A DNA stretch of 64,000 nucleotides from Enterococcus gilvus ATCC BAA-350 (GCF_000407545.1 NZ_ASWH01000002.1:806001-870000); one strand, 5' to 3'. Shown: positions 44,339-53,345, counted from the first letter of the stretch. A program made the numbers and translations. The notes: generated from the sequence alone by a model not told the origin.

Positions 44339-45265
44339 TTATCCCTTGAGTCTGGTACTTAGTTTTCGTGCGAATTCTGCCGCATCGCCATGGACGACGA
44401 GGCTGGCTAAATAATTCATTGGTGCACCAAGATCGGTATTCACCGAAAGAATCTCTTTGACGTTTTTTAAGCCTTCAATGTGCTGCGTCGATCCGTAAAT
44501 ACCTAACGCAATGTACAGATCGGGGCTGACCGTTTTGCCGGATTGACCAACTTGGATCTCTCTCGGCGCTTTCTTGCGATCGACTAATTGCTTCGACGCG
44601 GAGACGGCACCCGACAGCTCCTCCGCCAGCTCCTGCAGCTCCTCAATGGGTCGCTTGAAGCCGCCTCCCGCTGAGACGAGGACAGAGGCTTCCCGAATAT
44701 CTACCGCGCTTTGTTCGTTTTCAATAACCTCTAACACTTCGATTGATGACGCTTTCAATTCAACCGGAACAAAGGGGATCTTTTGCGGACGCTTCGTCTG
44801 ATCTGCTGCGTGAAAAACATTGGGATGGACACTCGCCATGATCGGTGAGGAGTCACAGACGATACTCGCCATGATGTTGCCTGAAAAGGCTGGGCGAATC
44901 AATTTTTTCCCGCGTTTGTCGACCTCTATATCGGTAATATCAGCCACTAATCCTACCTCAAGACGCATCGCCGCTCTCGGGGCCACCATTCGCCCAAATT
45001 CTGTCGCTAAAAGGATGATACTGTCAAATTGATACTCTCTGTGCACCTGTTCAATGATCGTCGTCACTAACTGACTATCCTTCGACTGGATCGTCGGCGC
45101 ATCCACCGCGATCACAGCATCCAATCCCTTTACGTCTTCCGACAAATTGATGCCTAAGCCGTAAATAAAGGATTCTTCTTCTCCTGCCAGTCGTTCCACA
45201 ACGGCCACCAGATCCAGTGAATCAGCGACCCGATCGTTGTCGATCACAATGAGTCCCTTGAACAT
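44339..45265 (-). CDS. etfA: Electron transfer flavoprotein alpha subunit
   Basis: 308 residues. The C-terminal FAD-binding domain is clear: VSAGGGFKRPIEELQELAEE, IQVGQSGKTVSPDLYIALGI, YGSTQHIEGLKN and SVNTDLGAPMNYLASLVVHG, the normal EtfA motifs. The N-terminal domain pairs with EtfB. It starts one base inside the etfB stop (TAATG). Together with the flavoprotein oxidase upstream it makes an Etf-linked dehydrogenase, as in lactate dehydrogenase/Etf complexes of anaerobes. Confidence 0.93.
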   Translation of the reverse strand: MFKGLIVIDNDRVADSLDLVAVVERLAGEEESFIYGLGINLSEDVKGLDAVIAVDAPTIQSKDSQLVTTIIEQVHREYQFDSIILLATEFGRMVAPRAAMRLEVGLVADITDIEVDKRGKKLIRPAFSGNIMASIVCDSSPIMASVHPNVFHAADQTKRPQKIPFVPVELKASSIEVLEVIENEQSAVDIREASVLVSAGGGFKRPIEELQELAEELSGAVSASKQLVDRKKAPREIQVGQSGKTVSPDLYIALGIYGSTQHIEGLKNVKEILSVNTDLGAPMNYLASLVVHGDAAEFARKLSTRLKG

Positions 45266-46053
45266 TATACGTACCCCTTTTCCTTTAGAAAATGCACCAC
45301 TTCCTCGATGCCTTCGTCGTCCACCTTCACCACTTTATGGGCGACCTGTTCCCTTTTTACGACCACATTTTTTCTCACCTTCGTGGGTGAACCCTTGCCG
45401 CCAATTGCATCAAGAGGCAATTGCAGCGTGTCGTTGGTCACCAGTGAAAAGTGATCGTCCACATTTTTCCCGATGTTTTCATAACGAACAAACCCTAACC
45501 GCAAATTCATTTGGTGCGTCACACTTAAAACACTTGGATTTTTGATCTTCAAGCGGTACGTTTTTTCCTCCTGCAACGCTTCAACGATCGAAAATTCACG
45601 CGTCACTTCTGGGATTGCAACAATTGTCGAAAACTGATTGATCCCCATCAATTCAGCAATCTGAGGACCTACATGTCCGGTGCCGCCATCTAGAGTGTGG
45701 GTGCCGGTAAGCAAAAGGTCGAAAGACGTCGTCTCAAGATACCGTGCGAGGATGCGGCTCGTTACCAAAGAATCACTGCCGGCAAAGCGGCGATCGCTGA
45801 TCAAAACGGCATGATCCGCACCTAAGCGCACAAAGTCTTTCATTTCCTCTTCAAGCTTCATCGGGCCCATCGTGACAATTTCAATAGAAGTAGAAGGGTC
45901 CTGTTTTTTTTGCCGCATCGCAAAGGCCACAGCGTTCTTATCATCTGGATTCAGGATAAGCTTTGATGCGTCTCGATCAATCTTATCTGTCTCATAATCG
46001 TATTCAAATTTCTCCGTGTCTGGAACGAATTTGACTAAGCAAATGATTTTCAC
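45265..46053 (-). CDS. etfB: Electron transfer flavoprotein beta subunit
   Basis: 262 residues from a GTG start at 46053 behind AAGGGG. Typical EtfB segments: IICLVKFVPDTEKFEYDYET, LILNPDDKNAVAFAMR, VTMGPMKLEEEMKDFVRLGADHAVLISDR (AMP/FAD site) and LLTGTHTLDGGTGHVGPQIAELMG. The DGGTGHVGP stretch corresponds to the nucleotide loop that in bifurcating Etfs holds a second FAD; I cannot decide by eye between bifurcating and ordinary type. It follows the GlcD-like gene after 66 bases. Confidence 0.93.
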   Translation of the reverse strand: MKIICLVKFVPDTEKFEYDYETDKIDRDASKLILNPDDKNAVAFAMRQKKQDPSTSIEIVTMGPMKLEEEMKDFVRLGADHAVLISDRRFAGSDSLVTSRILARYLETTSFDLLLTGTHTLDGGTGHVGPQIAELMGINQFSTIVAIPEVTREFSIVEALQEEKTYRLKIKNPSVLSVTHQMNLRLGFVRYENIGKNVDDHFSLVTNDTLQLPLDAIGGKGSPTKVRKNVVVKREQVAHKVVKVDDEGIEEVVHFLKEKGYV

Positions 46054-46119
46054 AGTAAACCCCTTCTCTTTACACCCTCCGACAAGGAAGCAAAAGCCTC
46101 CTTGCCGTGAAATGTACGT

Positions 46120-47607
46120 TTATTTTTGGTACTTGTAGCCTTCTTGGACTGGATAAATATTCCCGAAGCTCATGATTCCTTTTGGATCAAACGCTTCTTT
46201 CAATGTTTCCAGCATATAGTAAGCCGATTGATGCTCGTCTTTGGTCCATTCGTTCCGGTATTTACCGATCCCGTGATGGTGACACATCGAACCGCCTAAT
46301 TTCAATGTTTCTTCAACGATGATCGCTTGGATCGGATGGTGGTAAATTTTCATTTCATCCTCTGGTTCGCAATTGATGTCGTAGTTATACACAAAGTACA
46401 TATTCGTTCCATTCAAGTAGCTGTGGGAAGAATGGCCGCCCAGCATAGTCAAATCGTCCGCACGAGGAAATTCGTTGCGAATCCGTTCGATCACGTTGTT
46501 GTAGATTTTTGTGATGGTTTCCCAATCCGCAGAAACTTCAGTCGTATAGCCATCGTGCTTGTCATTGTCGATCATGCCTTGGATCTCATCGTCGATCGTT
46601 TGCTGCGTCCAGTTCAATTGGTTGAACCAGTTTTCGATCAATTGCGAATCCACTTGCTTCACGATGCCGTCTTTGAATTTTTCAACGGCTTCTTCAATGC
46701 CTTTGCCTGTTGCTTCCACGATGCCTTCAGGTCCTTCTGCCATGAAGATCAAGACACATTGCCCTTCGTAGAAATGGTAGAAATGTTGACGTGCGTCTTC
46801 TGGTGAATACGTCCGAGCAACCGATGGACGGTAGCCATTGACCATCACTTCACGGAGAACTTTTACCCCGTCTTCTACATCCTTCACTAAATAGCCGTAG
46901 AATTTATTGTTGTCTGGGTAATATTTAAAGATTTTCACCGTTACTTCAGTGATGTAGCAAAGCGTTCCTTCATTCCCGATAACGATGTGGCGAATGTCTG
47001 GTCCGCCGGCACGACGAGAAATATTTTTGATGCGTGAGATATGCCCATTCGGGAAGACACATTCCAACCCAACGACCATGTCTTCGATCCCGCCGTATAA
47101 AGTTGAAAATTGTCCGATCGAACGGGTAGCAACCAAGCCGCCGTATTGTGCGATCGGTTTTGATTGCGGCGAATGCCCTGTCGTATAGCCGATTTTTCTT
47201 AATTCATCTTCCAACGCCTGCAAAGGCACACCTGCCTGAACCGTCGCCTGCATGTTGTACGCATCGATTTTTAAGATTTTGTTCATATGAGAACCGTCGA
47301 TCACTAATGCCAAGTCTTTCCAGTTTTCAAGTCCGCCCTCTGTCGCTGTTTGGCCGCTGCGTGGAATCACATTGATATCATTTTCATTACAGTACATCAA
47401 TAATTCTTTGACTTCTTCTGGATTGTTCGGATAAACGACCGCCGTTGGCAATGGATTGTCCAAAACACCTTTTGCTTTCATGTATTTACGGTAACGGTCA
47501 GAGGCCGCATCGTACAATGTTTCATGATCCGTCACTACCTGTTCCTCAGAAACGATGTTTTTTACGTCGTTAATGATTGCTTCTTTCACTAATGTCTCAG
47601 AACTCAT
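46120..47607 (-). CDS. FAD-linked oxidase of the GlcD / alkyl-DHAP synthase type, Etf partner
   Basis: 495 residues. PCMH-type FAD domain at about 55-235 (TAVVYPNNPEEVKELLMYC, VIPRSGQTATEGG, GHSPQSKPIAQYGGLVATRS, GNEGTLCYITEVTVKI) and FAD-oxidase C-terminal domain with GGHSSHSYLNGTNMYFVYN and SMCHHHGIGKYRNEW. The three-histidine motif is characteristic of alkyl-dihydroxyacetone-phosphate synthases and their bacterial relatives rather than D-lactate dehydrogenases. First gene of the Etf operon and divergent from an RpiR regulator. Likely oxidises a hydroxy acid, or a glycerol- or polyol-derived phosphate, with Etf as acceptor. Confidence 0.87.
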   Translation of the reverse strand: MSSETLVKEAIINDVKNIVSEEQVVTDHETLYDAASDRYRKYMKAKGVLDNPLPTAVVYPNNPEEVKELLMYCNENDINVIPRSGQTATEGGLENWKDLALVIDGSHMNKILKIDAYNMQATVQAGVPLQALEDELRKIGYTTGHSPQSKPIAQYGGLVATRSIGQFSTLYGGIEDMVVGLECVFPNGHISRIKNISRRAGGPDIRHIVIGNEGTLCYITEVTVKIFKYYPDNNKFYGYLVKDVEDGVKVLREVMVNGYRPSVARTYSPEDARQHFYHFYEGQCVLIFMAEGPEGIVEATGKGIEEAVEKFKDGIVKQVDSQLIENWFNQLNWTQQTIDDEIQGMIDNDKHDGYTTEVSADWETITKIYNNVIERIRNEFPRADDLTMLGGHSSHSYLNGTNMYFVYNYDINCEPEDEMKIYHHPIQAIIVEETLKLGGSMCHHHGIGKYRNEWTKDEHQSAYYMLETLKEAFDPKGIMSFGNIYPVQEGYKYQK

Positions 47608-47812
47608 TCAAATAACCCCATTCATCTTTTTTTCGAAAGCGCTTTTCCTGAGTTCAGTATAAAGTGAAGAATCCGCTTTTTCATTAAAATTTGATTAGAT
47701 TTTCTATTTATTTTCAATTTTTTTGCATTTATAGGAAAATTTTCCGATTTATATTTGCTTTTTAGAAGAGGACCGTGCTATGCTTGTGTCAAGATACAAA
47801 GGAGGCCCCGCG

Positions 47813-48529
47813 ATGAAGATTCAGTTGGATCGAATGAATGAGCTCGAACGCACTATCCATGCTCGTTTGTTAGAAGAAAGCCGAGAAAAGACGAACTTGA
47901 CCATCACCGAAGCCGCGAAATTCGCCGATGTTTCCCCTTCGAAGATTTCAAAAATGGTAAAGAAGATGGGCTTTTCCGGGTATAAAGAATATTTCCGCTT
48001 CTTGACCGGCAAAGAATTGGTCAAACAGAAACGATTGAATAGTGAGTTTGCCCGCATCAAAGAGTTCATGGAAAACTTTGATGAAGCATCCGTCGACTAT
48101 TTAGCAGAGCTGATTCAGCAATCTGGAAAAATATTGCTCTTCGGCTATGGCCCGACAAATTTTTGCATGGAATACTTTGAATACAAACTAAATTTCACCC
48201 TGAATAAAAATGTCATTCGCGTGAGTCAGCCATCCTTGATTCCTGATCTGTTGACAGAGGATTCGTTGCTGTTGGTTTTTTCCGTCGCTGGAAAATTCGC
48301 CAACTTCGATCCTTTGTTTGAAGAAGCAAAAAAACACCACGCAAAATCATTGCTGGTGATGGAAGAATTAAATACAGACCTTTCCCTGGATAGCAGTGAG
48401 ATCATTTTTCTGACAAAATCGCATCAGAACGAGCAGTTGAAGTCGCATGAAAAGACGCGAACGATCTTATTGATGTATATCGAAGAAGTGATTCGCAAGC
48501 TGACGCAAGAAGACCCCCGCAATGAATAA
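47813..48529 (+). CDS. RpiR/MurR-family regulator
   Basis: 238 residues from ATG 47813 behind AAAGGAGG. N-terminal helix-turn-helix at about 25-60 (LTITEAAKFADVSPSKISKM, GFSGYKEYFRF) and a SIS-like sugar-phosphate domain at about 95-210 (GKILLFGYGPTNFCMEYFEY, LLVFSVAGKFANF). The SIS part is degenerate, lacking the usual S-x-S-G-x-T. Divergent from the GlcD-like/etf operon with about 200 bases between, so it probably senses a phosphorylated intermediate of that pathway. Confidence 0.88.
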   Translation: MKIQLDRMNELERTIHARLLEESREKTNLTITEAAKFADVSPSKISKMVKKMGFSGYKEYFRFLTGKELVKQKRLNSEFARIKEFMENFDEASVDYLAELIQQSGKILLFGYGPTNFCMEYFEYKLNFTLNKNVIRVSQPSLIPDLLTEDSLLLVFSVAGKFANFDPLFEEAKKHHAKSLLVMEELNTDLSLDSSEIIFLTKSHQNEQLKSHEKTRTILLMYIEEVIRKLTQEDPRNE

Positions 48530-48548
48530 TTGCGGAGGTCTTTTTTTG
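48511..48548. terminator. Terminator between the RpiR gene and the opuC operon
   Basis: Stem GACC-CCGCAAT/ATTGCGG-GGTC (one bulge/mismatch) with loop GAATA, then TTTTTTT on the plus strand; convergent genes end here. Confidence 0.82.
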
Positions 48549-48551
48549 TGC

Positions 48552-49169
48552 TTATTTCATGATCCAATCAAACAGCCAATCCATCATGATCGCGATGAAG
48601 GCACACAGGACCGCCCCAACGATGATGATCGGTGCGCCATCTGTGATCGCGATTCCCCGCAAAATGACATCCCCGACACCGCCAGCGCCGACGAAGGAAC
48701 CGATCGTCGTGATCCCGACAGAAATCACCAGCGCATTACGGATGCCCGCCAAAATTACCGGCATCGCCAACGGGATCTTGATCATGTACAGGATTTGATA
48801 GCGATTCATCCCGATTCCTTTGGCGCTATCGATATACATCGGATCGACATTGACCAACCCGACATACGTATTTTTGACGATCGGCAATAACGAATACAGC
48901 ACCACCGTAGCGACGACCGTATTCTGTCCCAAGCCCATCAATATCAGCAAAACAGTCAGCATCGCGATCGACGGCACCGTCTGGATCACATTGATGATGC
49001 CGATCACAACATCTGAGAGCTTCGGACGTTCCGACAGCAAGATCCCTAATGGAAAGCCGATCAGAAAGGTCAGTACGACGCCAATCACCGAAATGTAGAC
49101 GTGAATCCCAAATTGCGCGATCAAGTAGGAGGAATTCTCACTCAAGTATTGCATCAAATTATCCAGCAT
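48552..49169 (-). CDS. opuCD: OpuC-type quaternary amine ABC transporter, permease (OpuCD)
   Basis: 205 residues, five to six transmembrane helices. Permease motif near the C-terminus: GVGDVILRGIAITDGAPIIIV preceded by the EAA-like loop DSAKGIGMNRYQILYMIKIPLAMPVILAG. Second permease of the operon, overlapping the binding-protein stop by one base. Forms the channel with OpuCB. Confidence 0.93.
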   Translation of the reverse strand: MLDNLMQYLSENSSYLIAQFGIHVYISVIGVVLTFLIGFPLGILLSERPKLSDVVIGIINVIQTVPSIAMLTVLLILMGLGQNTVVATVVLYSLLPIVKNTYVGLVNVDPMYIDSAKGIGMNRYQILYMIKIPLAMPVILAGIRNALVISVGITTIGSFVGAGGVGDVILRGIAITDGAPIIIVGAVLCAFIAIMMDWLFDWIMK

Positions 49170-50089
49170 CAGCTTCCCTCCTCAAAATAATTGTGCTGTT
49201 CCAAAAAGCGCCGCGCGATGATCTTCGGCTCCAGCAGCTCGTTGTCCGATTCATAATTCAGGCGCTGCATCGTTTCCGTGTCGATCGTGTTTTGCAATTT
49301 CAATAAAATCGGCTTGAGTTCAGGATATGCCTTCAAGGTCTCGCCAGAAACCACGACACTCGCTGTATAGGGCGGGAAGAATTTCAAATCATCCTCCAGC
49401 ATCACCAGGTCATAGCTCCCCACACGTCCATCGGTCGAATACCCCAAGATCACGTCCAATTCATTTGACACCAGCGCATCGTAAAGCAGCCCCACCTGCA
49501 TCGGATAGACCCGTTGAAAGGTCGTATTGTATTCCTCGGTGTACCCTTTATAGCCGTCGCCTTCCCGCTTGTACCAGGTTTGGTCAGAGCCTAGCCGCAT
49601 TTTCCCGGCGACTTTTTGCAGGTCGCTGACTTTTTTCAGCCCGTATTTTTTTGCGGTTTCCTGCGTCACCATAAAGGTAAACTGATTGGAAAATCCATAG
49701 CTTGGGAACCAATCAAAGCCGAAGCGTTTGTCAAACTCCCGCTGCACGATCTTTAATGCTTTGTCCGGCTCTTTTTCTGTCGGCAATCCCAAGGTCCCGA
49801 TCAGATCCGTCCCCGTATAGCGCGTCGGTGCGATATCGAGATCGCCCCGCAGCATCGCCTCGTGCATCAAATTGGCGGAGCCTAAATTGTTTAGATAGAC
49901 AATATTTTTATTCGTCGAATGCTGGAGAAGCTCCACGACGATATTGCCTAAGATCTGTGATTCTGAGGTCACCCCTCCAGCCACCGTGATCGTGTCGTCT
50001 TTGGTAGAAAAATTGCGCATGATAAAACTTCCAAAAAGAAGGATCATCGCCACTAAAAGTACGTTTCGCTTTTTCATCGGCTCACTCAC
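49169..50089 (-). CDS. opuCC: OpuC-type quaternary amine ABC transporter, substrate-binding protein (OpuCC)
   Basis: 306 residues of the osmoprotectant-binding family: ITVAGGVTSESQILGNIVVE, LHEAMLRGDLDIAPTRYTGTDL-like region and DQTWYKREGDGYKGY, whose aromatic residues may form the cation-pi box for a trimethylammonium group. The N-terminus has one hydrophobic helix (VLLVAMILLFGSFIM) but no lipobox cysteine, so it is probably held by an uncleaved signal anchor instead of a lipid. Overlaps opuCB by four bases. Ligand could be betaine, carnitine or choline. Confidence 0.9.
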   Translation of the reverse strand: MSEPMKKRNVLLVAMILLFGSFIMRNFSTKDDTITVAGGVTSESQILGNIVVELLQHSTNKNIVYLNNLGSANLMHEAMLRGDLDIAPTRYTGTDLIGTLGLPTEKEPDKALKIVQREFDKRFGFDWFPSYGFSNQFTFMVTQETAKKYGLKKVSDLQKVAGKMRLGSDQTWYKREGDGYKGYTEEYNTTFQRVYPMQVGLLYDALVSNELDVILGYSTDGRVGSYDLVMLEDDLKFFPPYTASVVVSGETLKAYPELKPILLKLQNTIDTETMQRLNYESDNELLEPKIIARRFLEQHNYFEEGS

Positions 50090-50706
50090 CCTCGATCCAT
50101 CGTTAATTTTTGTTCAGAACGCTTCAACAGCGCGTCAGAGACCAACGCCAATAGCGTGATAGGGATCGTCCCCATCATAACTAGGTCCATCCGGTACAAA
50201 TTCAAGCCGTTGAAAATATAATCCCCCAGACCGCCCGCACCAATATAAGCAGCCAGCGTCGTCCATGAAATGACATAGACCGTCGACACACGAATCCCAG
50301 CCATGATCACCCCCATCGCTAACGGCAGCTCGATTTGCAGCAGCCGCTGCATTTGCGACATGCCCATGCCCTTAGCAGCATCCAGATAAGTCGCATCGAC
50401 AGACTTGATGCCCACATACGTATTTCGCAAGATCGGCAGCAACGAATACAAAAACAGCGCGATGACCGCCGGAATTTTTCCGATCCCAAAAAGCGGGATC
50501 ATGATGGACAGCAGCGCCAATGACGGGATCGTTTGAAAGACGCCCACGACCTTGATCACGGTTTCTGATCCTCTAGACAGCCGCGTCAATAACGCCCCCA
50601 ATGGCACCGCCACAAGAATCCCTAAAAAAATCGCGAAAAAGGATAAATAGAAATGTTCCCAAAATTTCAATAAAATCTCATTGCCATATTCAGACCAAAA
50701 ATTCAT
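50086..50706 (-). CDS. opuCB: OpuC-type quaternary amine ABC transporter, permease (OpuCB)
   Basis: 206 residues with about five membrane helices and the EAA loop LDAAKGMGMSQMQRLLQIELPLAMGVIMAG; IGAGGLGDYIFNGL near the C-terminus is typical. Start ATG 50706 behind AGGAGGTGA. Pairs with OpuCD. Confidence 0.93.
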   Translation of the reverse strand: MNFWSEYGNEILLKFWEHFYLSFFAIFLGILVAVPLGALLTRLSRGSETVIKVVGVFQTIPSLALLSIMIPLFGIGKIPAVIALFLYSLLPILRNTYVGIKSVDATYLDAAKGMGMSQMQRLLQIELPLAMGVIMAGIRVSTVYVISWTTLAAYIGAGGLGDYIFNGLNLYRMDLVMMGTIPITLLALVSDALLKRSEQKLTMDRG

Positions 50707-50717
50707 ACCATCACCTC

Positions 50718-51839
50718 CTATTGCAACTGTTCTTGTACGAGTGAAACCAAGGACGAACGGGTCACGATCCCAACCAGATGTTCCTCGTCATCTACCACGG
50801 GCAGGTATTTGTAGGTGTGATTGATCAATGGCTCGATCACATTTGCGACCCGATCGTTTTGATTCACGCTGGCCGTGTCTTTTCCCATCACTTCAAAAAC
50901 AGACGTATTTGGCTTCAGCTTCGAGATGTTCCGCTCTACAAAATTGATGTCCACAAATCCTTTTAAGCATCGCTGATCGTCCACGACCAATAACGTATCG
51001 ACTTTCTTTTCCGACATTTGGCGAATCGCATCCGTGATCGATTTACTGATAGAAATAGCTTCGACCCGGGGCACCATCAAGTCCGCCACAGTCATTTCAT
51101 TGTTGTAGTAGCTGTTTCGCTTGCGTTTTCCGATCAGCTCCTCTACGAAATCATTGGCAGGATGTTCCAAGATCGTTTCCACCGTGTCGTATTGAACGAT
51201 CTCGCCGTGGTCCATGATAATGATCTTGTCCGCCAGCTTGATCGCCTCATCCATATCATGGGTGACAAAAACGATCGTCTTTTTCATCTCCTGCTGCAAG
51301 CCTTTGATCATCTCCTGCAGCGCGTCTCGGGTGATCGGGTCCAAGGCACCGAACGGCTCGTCCATCAAAATGATGTCCTGACTCGCTGCCAATGCACGAA
51401 TCACGCCGATCCGCTGCTGCTGCCCGCCAGAAAGATTTTTCGGCTTGCGTTCTAAATAGTCCAACGGCAGATCCACCCGCTGGATCAAGCGTTCCGCGAT
51501 CCCCGCCTTTTTCTCCTCGCTCCATTTCAACAGCTTGGGAACGATCATGATGTTTTCCTTGATCGTCATATGGGGAAATAATCCGATGTTCTGGATCACA
51601 TACCCGATTTTTCTGCGTAATTCATCTTCATTTAGCTGCGTAACGTCTTCTCCATTGATCTTGATACTGCCCTTAGACGGCTCGATCATGCGATTGATCA
51701 TCCGCACCAAGGTGGTTTTTCCGCTTCCGCTCGTACCAATAACACAAATAAACTGATTATCCTCAATCGTTAAATCAAACGGGTGGACGGCGATTGCTTT
51801 TTCTCCATATCTTTTTTCAACCTGCTCAAACTCGATCAT
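50718..51839 (-). CDS. opuCA: OpuC-type quaternary amine ABC transporter, ATPase with CBS domains (OpuCA)
   Basis: 373 residues. Walker A GTSGSGKTTLVRMI (33-46), signature LSGGQQQRIGVIRAL, Walker B IILMDEPFGALDP and switch His in FVTHDMDEA. Two CBS domains at about 250-370 (VPRVEAISISKSITDAIRQM; TASVNQNDRVANVIEPLINHTY) that in related transporters sense ionic strength or cyclic-di-AMP. First gene of the opuC set, 58 bases after SDR2. Confidence 0.95.
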   Translation of the reverse strand: MIEFEQVEKRYGEKAIAVHPFDLTIEDNQFICVIGTSGSGKTTLVRMINRMIEPSKGSIKINGEDVTQLNEDELRRKIGYVIQNIGLFPHMTIKENIMIVPKLLKWSEEKKAGIAERLIQRVDLPLDYLERKPKNLSGGQQQRIGVIRALAASQDIILMDEPFGALDPITRDALQEMIKGLQQEMKKTIVFVTHDMDEAIKLADKIIIMDHGEIVQYDTVETILEHPANDFVEELIGKRKRNSYYNNEMTVADLMVPRVEAISISKSITDAIRQMSEKKVDTLLVVDDQRCLKGFVDINFVERNISKLKPNTSVFEVMGKDTASVNQNDRVANVIEPLINHTYKYLPVVDDEEHLVGIVTRSSLVSLVQEQLQ

Positions 51840-51897
51840 ACATTGTTTCCTCCATCCATTATGTACTAGGCCGCCAGTGAATCTGGGCGGCTAGAGA

Positions 51898-52674
51898 TTA
51901 TCGAACCAAATACCCGCCATCAATGGGTAAAATATGGCCATTCACAAAATTCGAGGCCGAACTAGCCAAGAAAATCAGCGCCCCCATCAAATCCGCCGGC
52001 TCTCCCCAATAATTGGCGGGCACATGCGCCAAAACTTTTTGATTGGTCACAGGGTCGTCGCGATCCCGCTTCGTCATATCCGTAGCCAGATACCCCGGCG
52101 CCAGGCCATTTACTTGAATATTATGCCCCGCCAATTCGTCGCAATAGGCTTTGGTCAGCCCGACCAATCCATGCTTCGCCGCCGCATTTGCTGGGGATGA
52201 CTGTCCGCCTAAGAAGGCAAAGAGCGAACAAATGTTGATGATCTTGCCGCTTTTTTGCGGAATCATTTTTTTGGCTGCCTCATGAGACATCTCAAAAGCC
52301 GCCGTCAAATTCAATTGAATCATCGGGTCCCATTTAGCACGGTCGAAGTGACGAACCTCCTCAGAAAGATACATTCCCGCACAATTCACCAGTATGTCTA
52401 CTGTTCCGAAGACCTCGACACAATGCTCTACCACCTGCTGAGGGACCCCTTCATCTGTCAAATCCACTTCCATGAAAACATAGCAGGAACCCGTCTCTTC
52501 AATAATCTTCTGCGTCGTCCCATCGTCATCGATCAAGCTCGGAACAAGGATATTCGCACCACTTTGCGCGAGCGCCAACGAGAAGGCACGCCCGATGCCG
52601 GTGTTGCCTCCTGTGACGATGGCTGATTTCCCCCTCAGCGAGAAAAGATCCATGCTGAATTCTGTTATTTCCAT
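51898..52674 (-). CDS. SDR-family protein lacking the catalytic tyrosine (SDR2)
   Basis: 258 residues, clearly paralogous to SDR1 at 43514-44290. The nucleotide motif TGGNTGIGRAF, NCAG and S150 remain, but the YxxxK position is N163-A-A-A-K167 (codon AAT at 52186-52188, where TAT would give Tyr). One base change therefore removes the residue that normally protonates or deprotonates the substrate. The rest of the gene is intact, so it is either a binding/regulatory relative or has altered chemistry. It precedes opuCA by 58 bases and follows the glpP terminator. Confidence 0.88.
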   Translation of the reverse strand: MEITEFSMDLFSLRGKSAIVTGGNTGIGRAFSLALAQSGANILVPSLIDDDGTTQKIIEETGSCYVFMEVDLTDEGVPQQVVEHCVEVFGTVDILVNCAGMYLSEEVRHFDRAKWDPMIQLNLTAAFEMSHEAAKKMIPQKSGKIINICSLFAFLGGQSSPANAAAKHGLVGLTKAYCDELAGHNIQVNGLAPGYLATDMTKRDRDDPVTNQKVLAHVPANYWGEPADLMGALIFLASSASNFVNGHILPIDGGYLVR

Positions 52675-52704
52675 TTATGTCCCCCCATCGGTCCGTATGC
52701 AGAC

Positions 52705-52745
52705 AAAAAAGCGGACACCAAATAAGCTGGTGTCCGCTTTTCTCT
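52705..52745. terminator. Terminator between glpP and SDR2
   Basis: Perfect stem GCGGACACCA/TGGTGTCCGC with a seven-base loop, A-run and T-run on the two sides. Confidence 0.92.
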
Positions 52746-52778
52746 CTCCTCTTAGCATCAACGACCGTTTTCTATTTT

Positions 52779-53345
52779 TTATATTTCCCAAACATCCATG
52801 TTTGTGGTTGAAATGGCTACTGCTCCTGCCTGCAGGGCAGTCATGACGAGCTCCTTGTCGCAAACCAACCCGCTGGCGATGATCGGAACATCCACGACCT
52901 CCTGTACCCAGGAAAGTACTTTGGGCATCGCTCCCGGCAGCACCTCCACGACATCGGCCTTTGACGTTCCTAACTGCTTAGGCAGATTGTGAAACGATTT
53001 TGAATCGATCAAAAAGAACCGATGGACTGTAAAGAGTCCCCGCGCATTCGCCGCCCGCAGCAAGATCGACTTTGAGCTGATGATGCCATCTGCTTTTGTG
53101 GCTCGCTTCAAATAATCAACCGCCGTCTCTTTGGTCGCCAGTCCATCGATCAGATCCACATCGACCATCACGATTTTTCCAGCTTCTTTTAATTGGTCGA
53201 CAATATCCACGATGCTGCAAACATCGCCATAAAGAACGAAGATAATGTCACTTTCGCAGGTCAACGCTTTCTCAAAACTGCGTTTACTATTGATCGCTGC
53301 TATCAATGGATTGTCTTCCATCATTTGTATAATTTTATTTTTCAT
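52779..53345 (-). CDS. glpP: Glycerol-3-phosphate-responsive antiterminator GlpP
   Basis: RNA-binding antiterminator of 188 residues with a TIM-barrel-like fold. Conserved blocks: NPLIAAINSKRSFEKALTC, IVMVDVDLIDGLATKETAV, DGIISSKSILLRAANARGLF, QRFFLID-like HRFFLIDSKSF, DVVEVLPGAMPKVLSW and IIASGLVCDKELVMTALQAGA. Bound glycerol-3-phosphate lets it open leader terminators. The nearest fitting leader is in front of the divergent MFS gene (53671-53735), so it probably controls that carrier. No glpF/glpK/glpD genes are next to it. Confidence 0.93.
   Translation of the reverse strand: MKNKIIQMMEDNPLIAAINSKRSFEKALTCESDIIFVLYGDVCSIVDIVDQLKEAGKIVMVDVDLIDGLATKETAVDYLKRATKADGIISSKSILLRAANARGLFTVHRFFLIDSKSFHNLPKQLGTSKADVVEVLPGAMPKVLSWVQEVVDVPIIASGLVCDKELVMTALQAGAVAISTTNMDVWEI

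Noticed and set aside
46120..47607. Plain D-lactate dehydrogenase
   Set aside because: The C-terminal CHHHG motif and the HSSHSYLNGTN block are closer to alkyl-DHAP-synthase-like proteins; lactate remains possible only as a distant alternative.
47630..47655. cre site upstream of the GlcD-like gene (CGAAAGCGCTTTTCC)
   Set aside because: Three or more mismatches on either strand; too weak to list as a feature.
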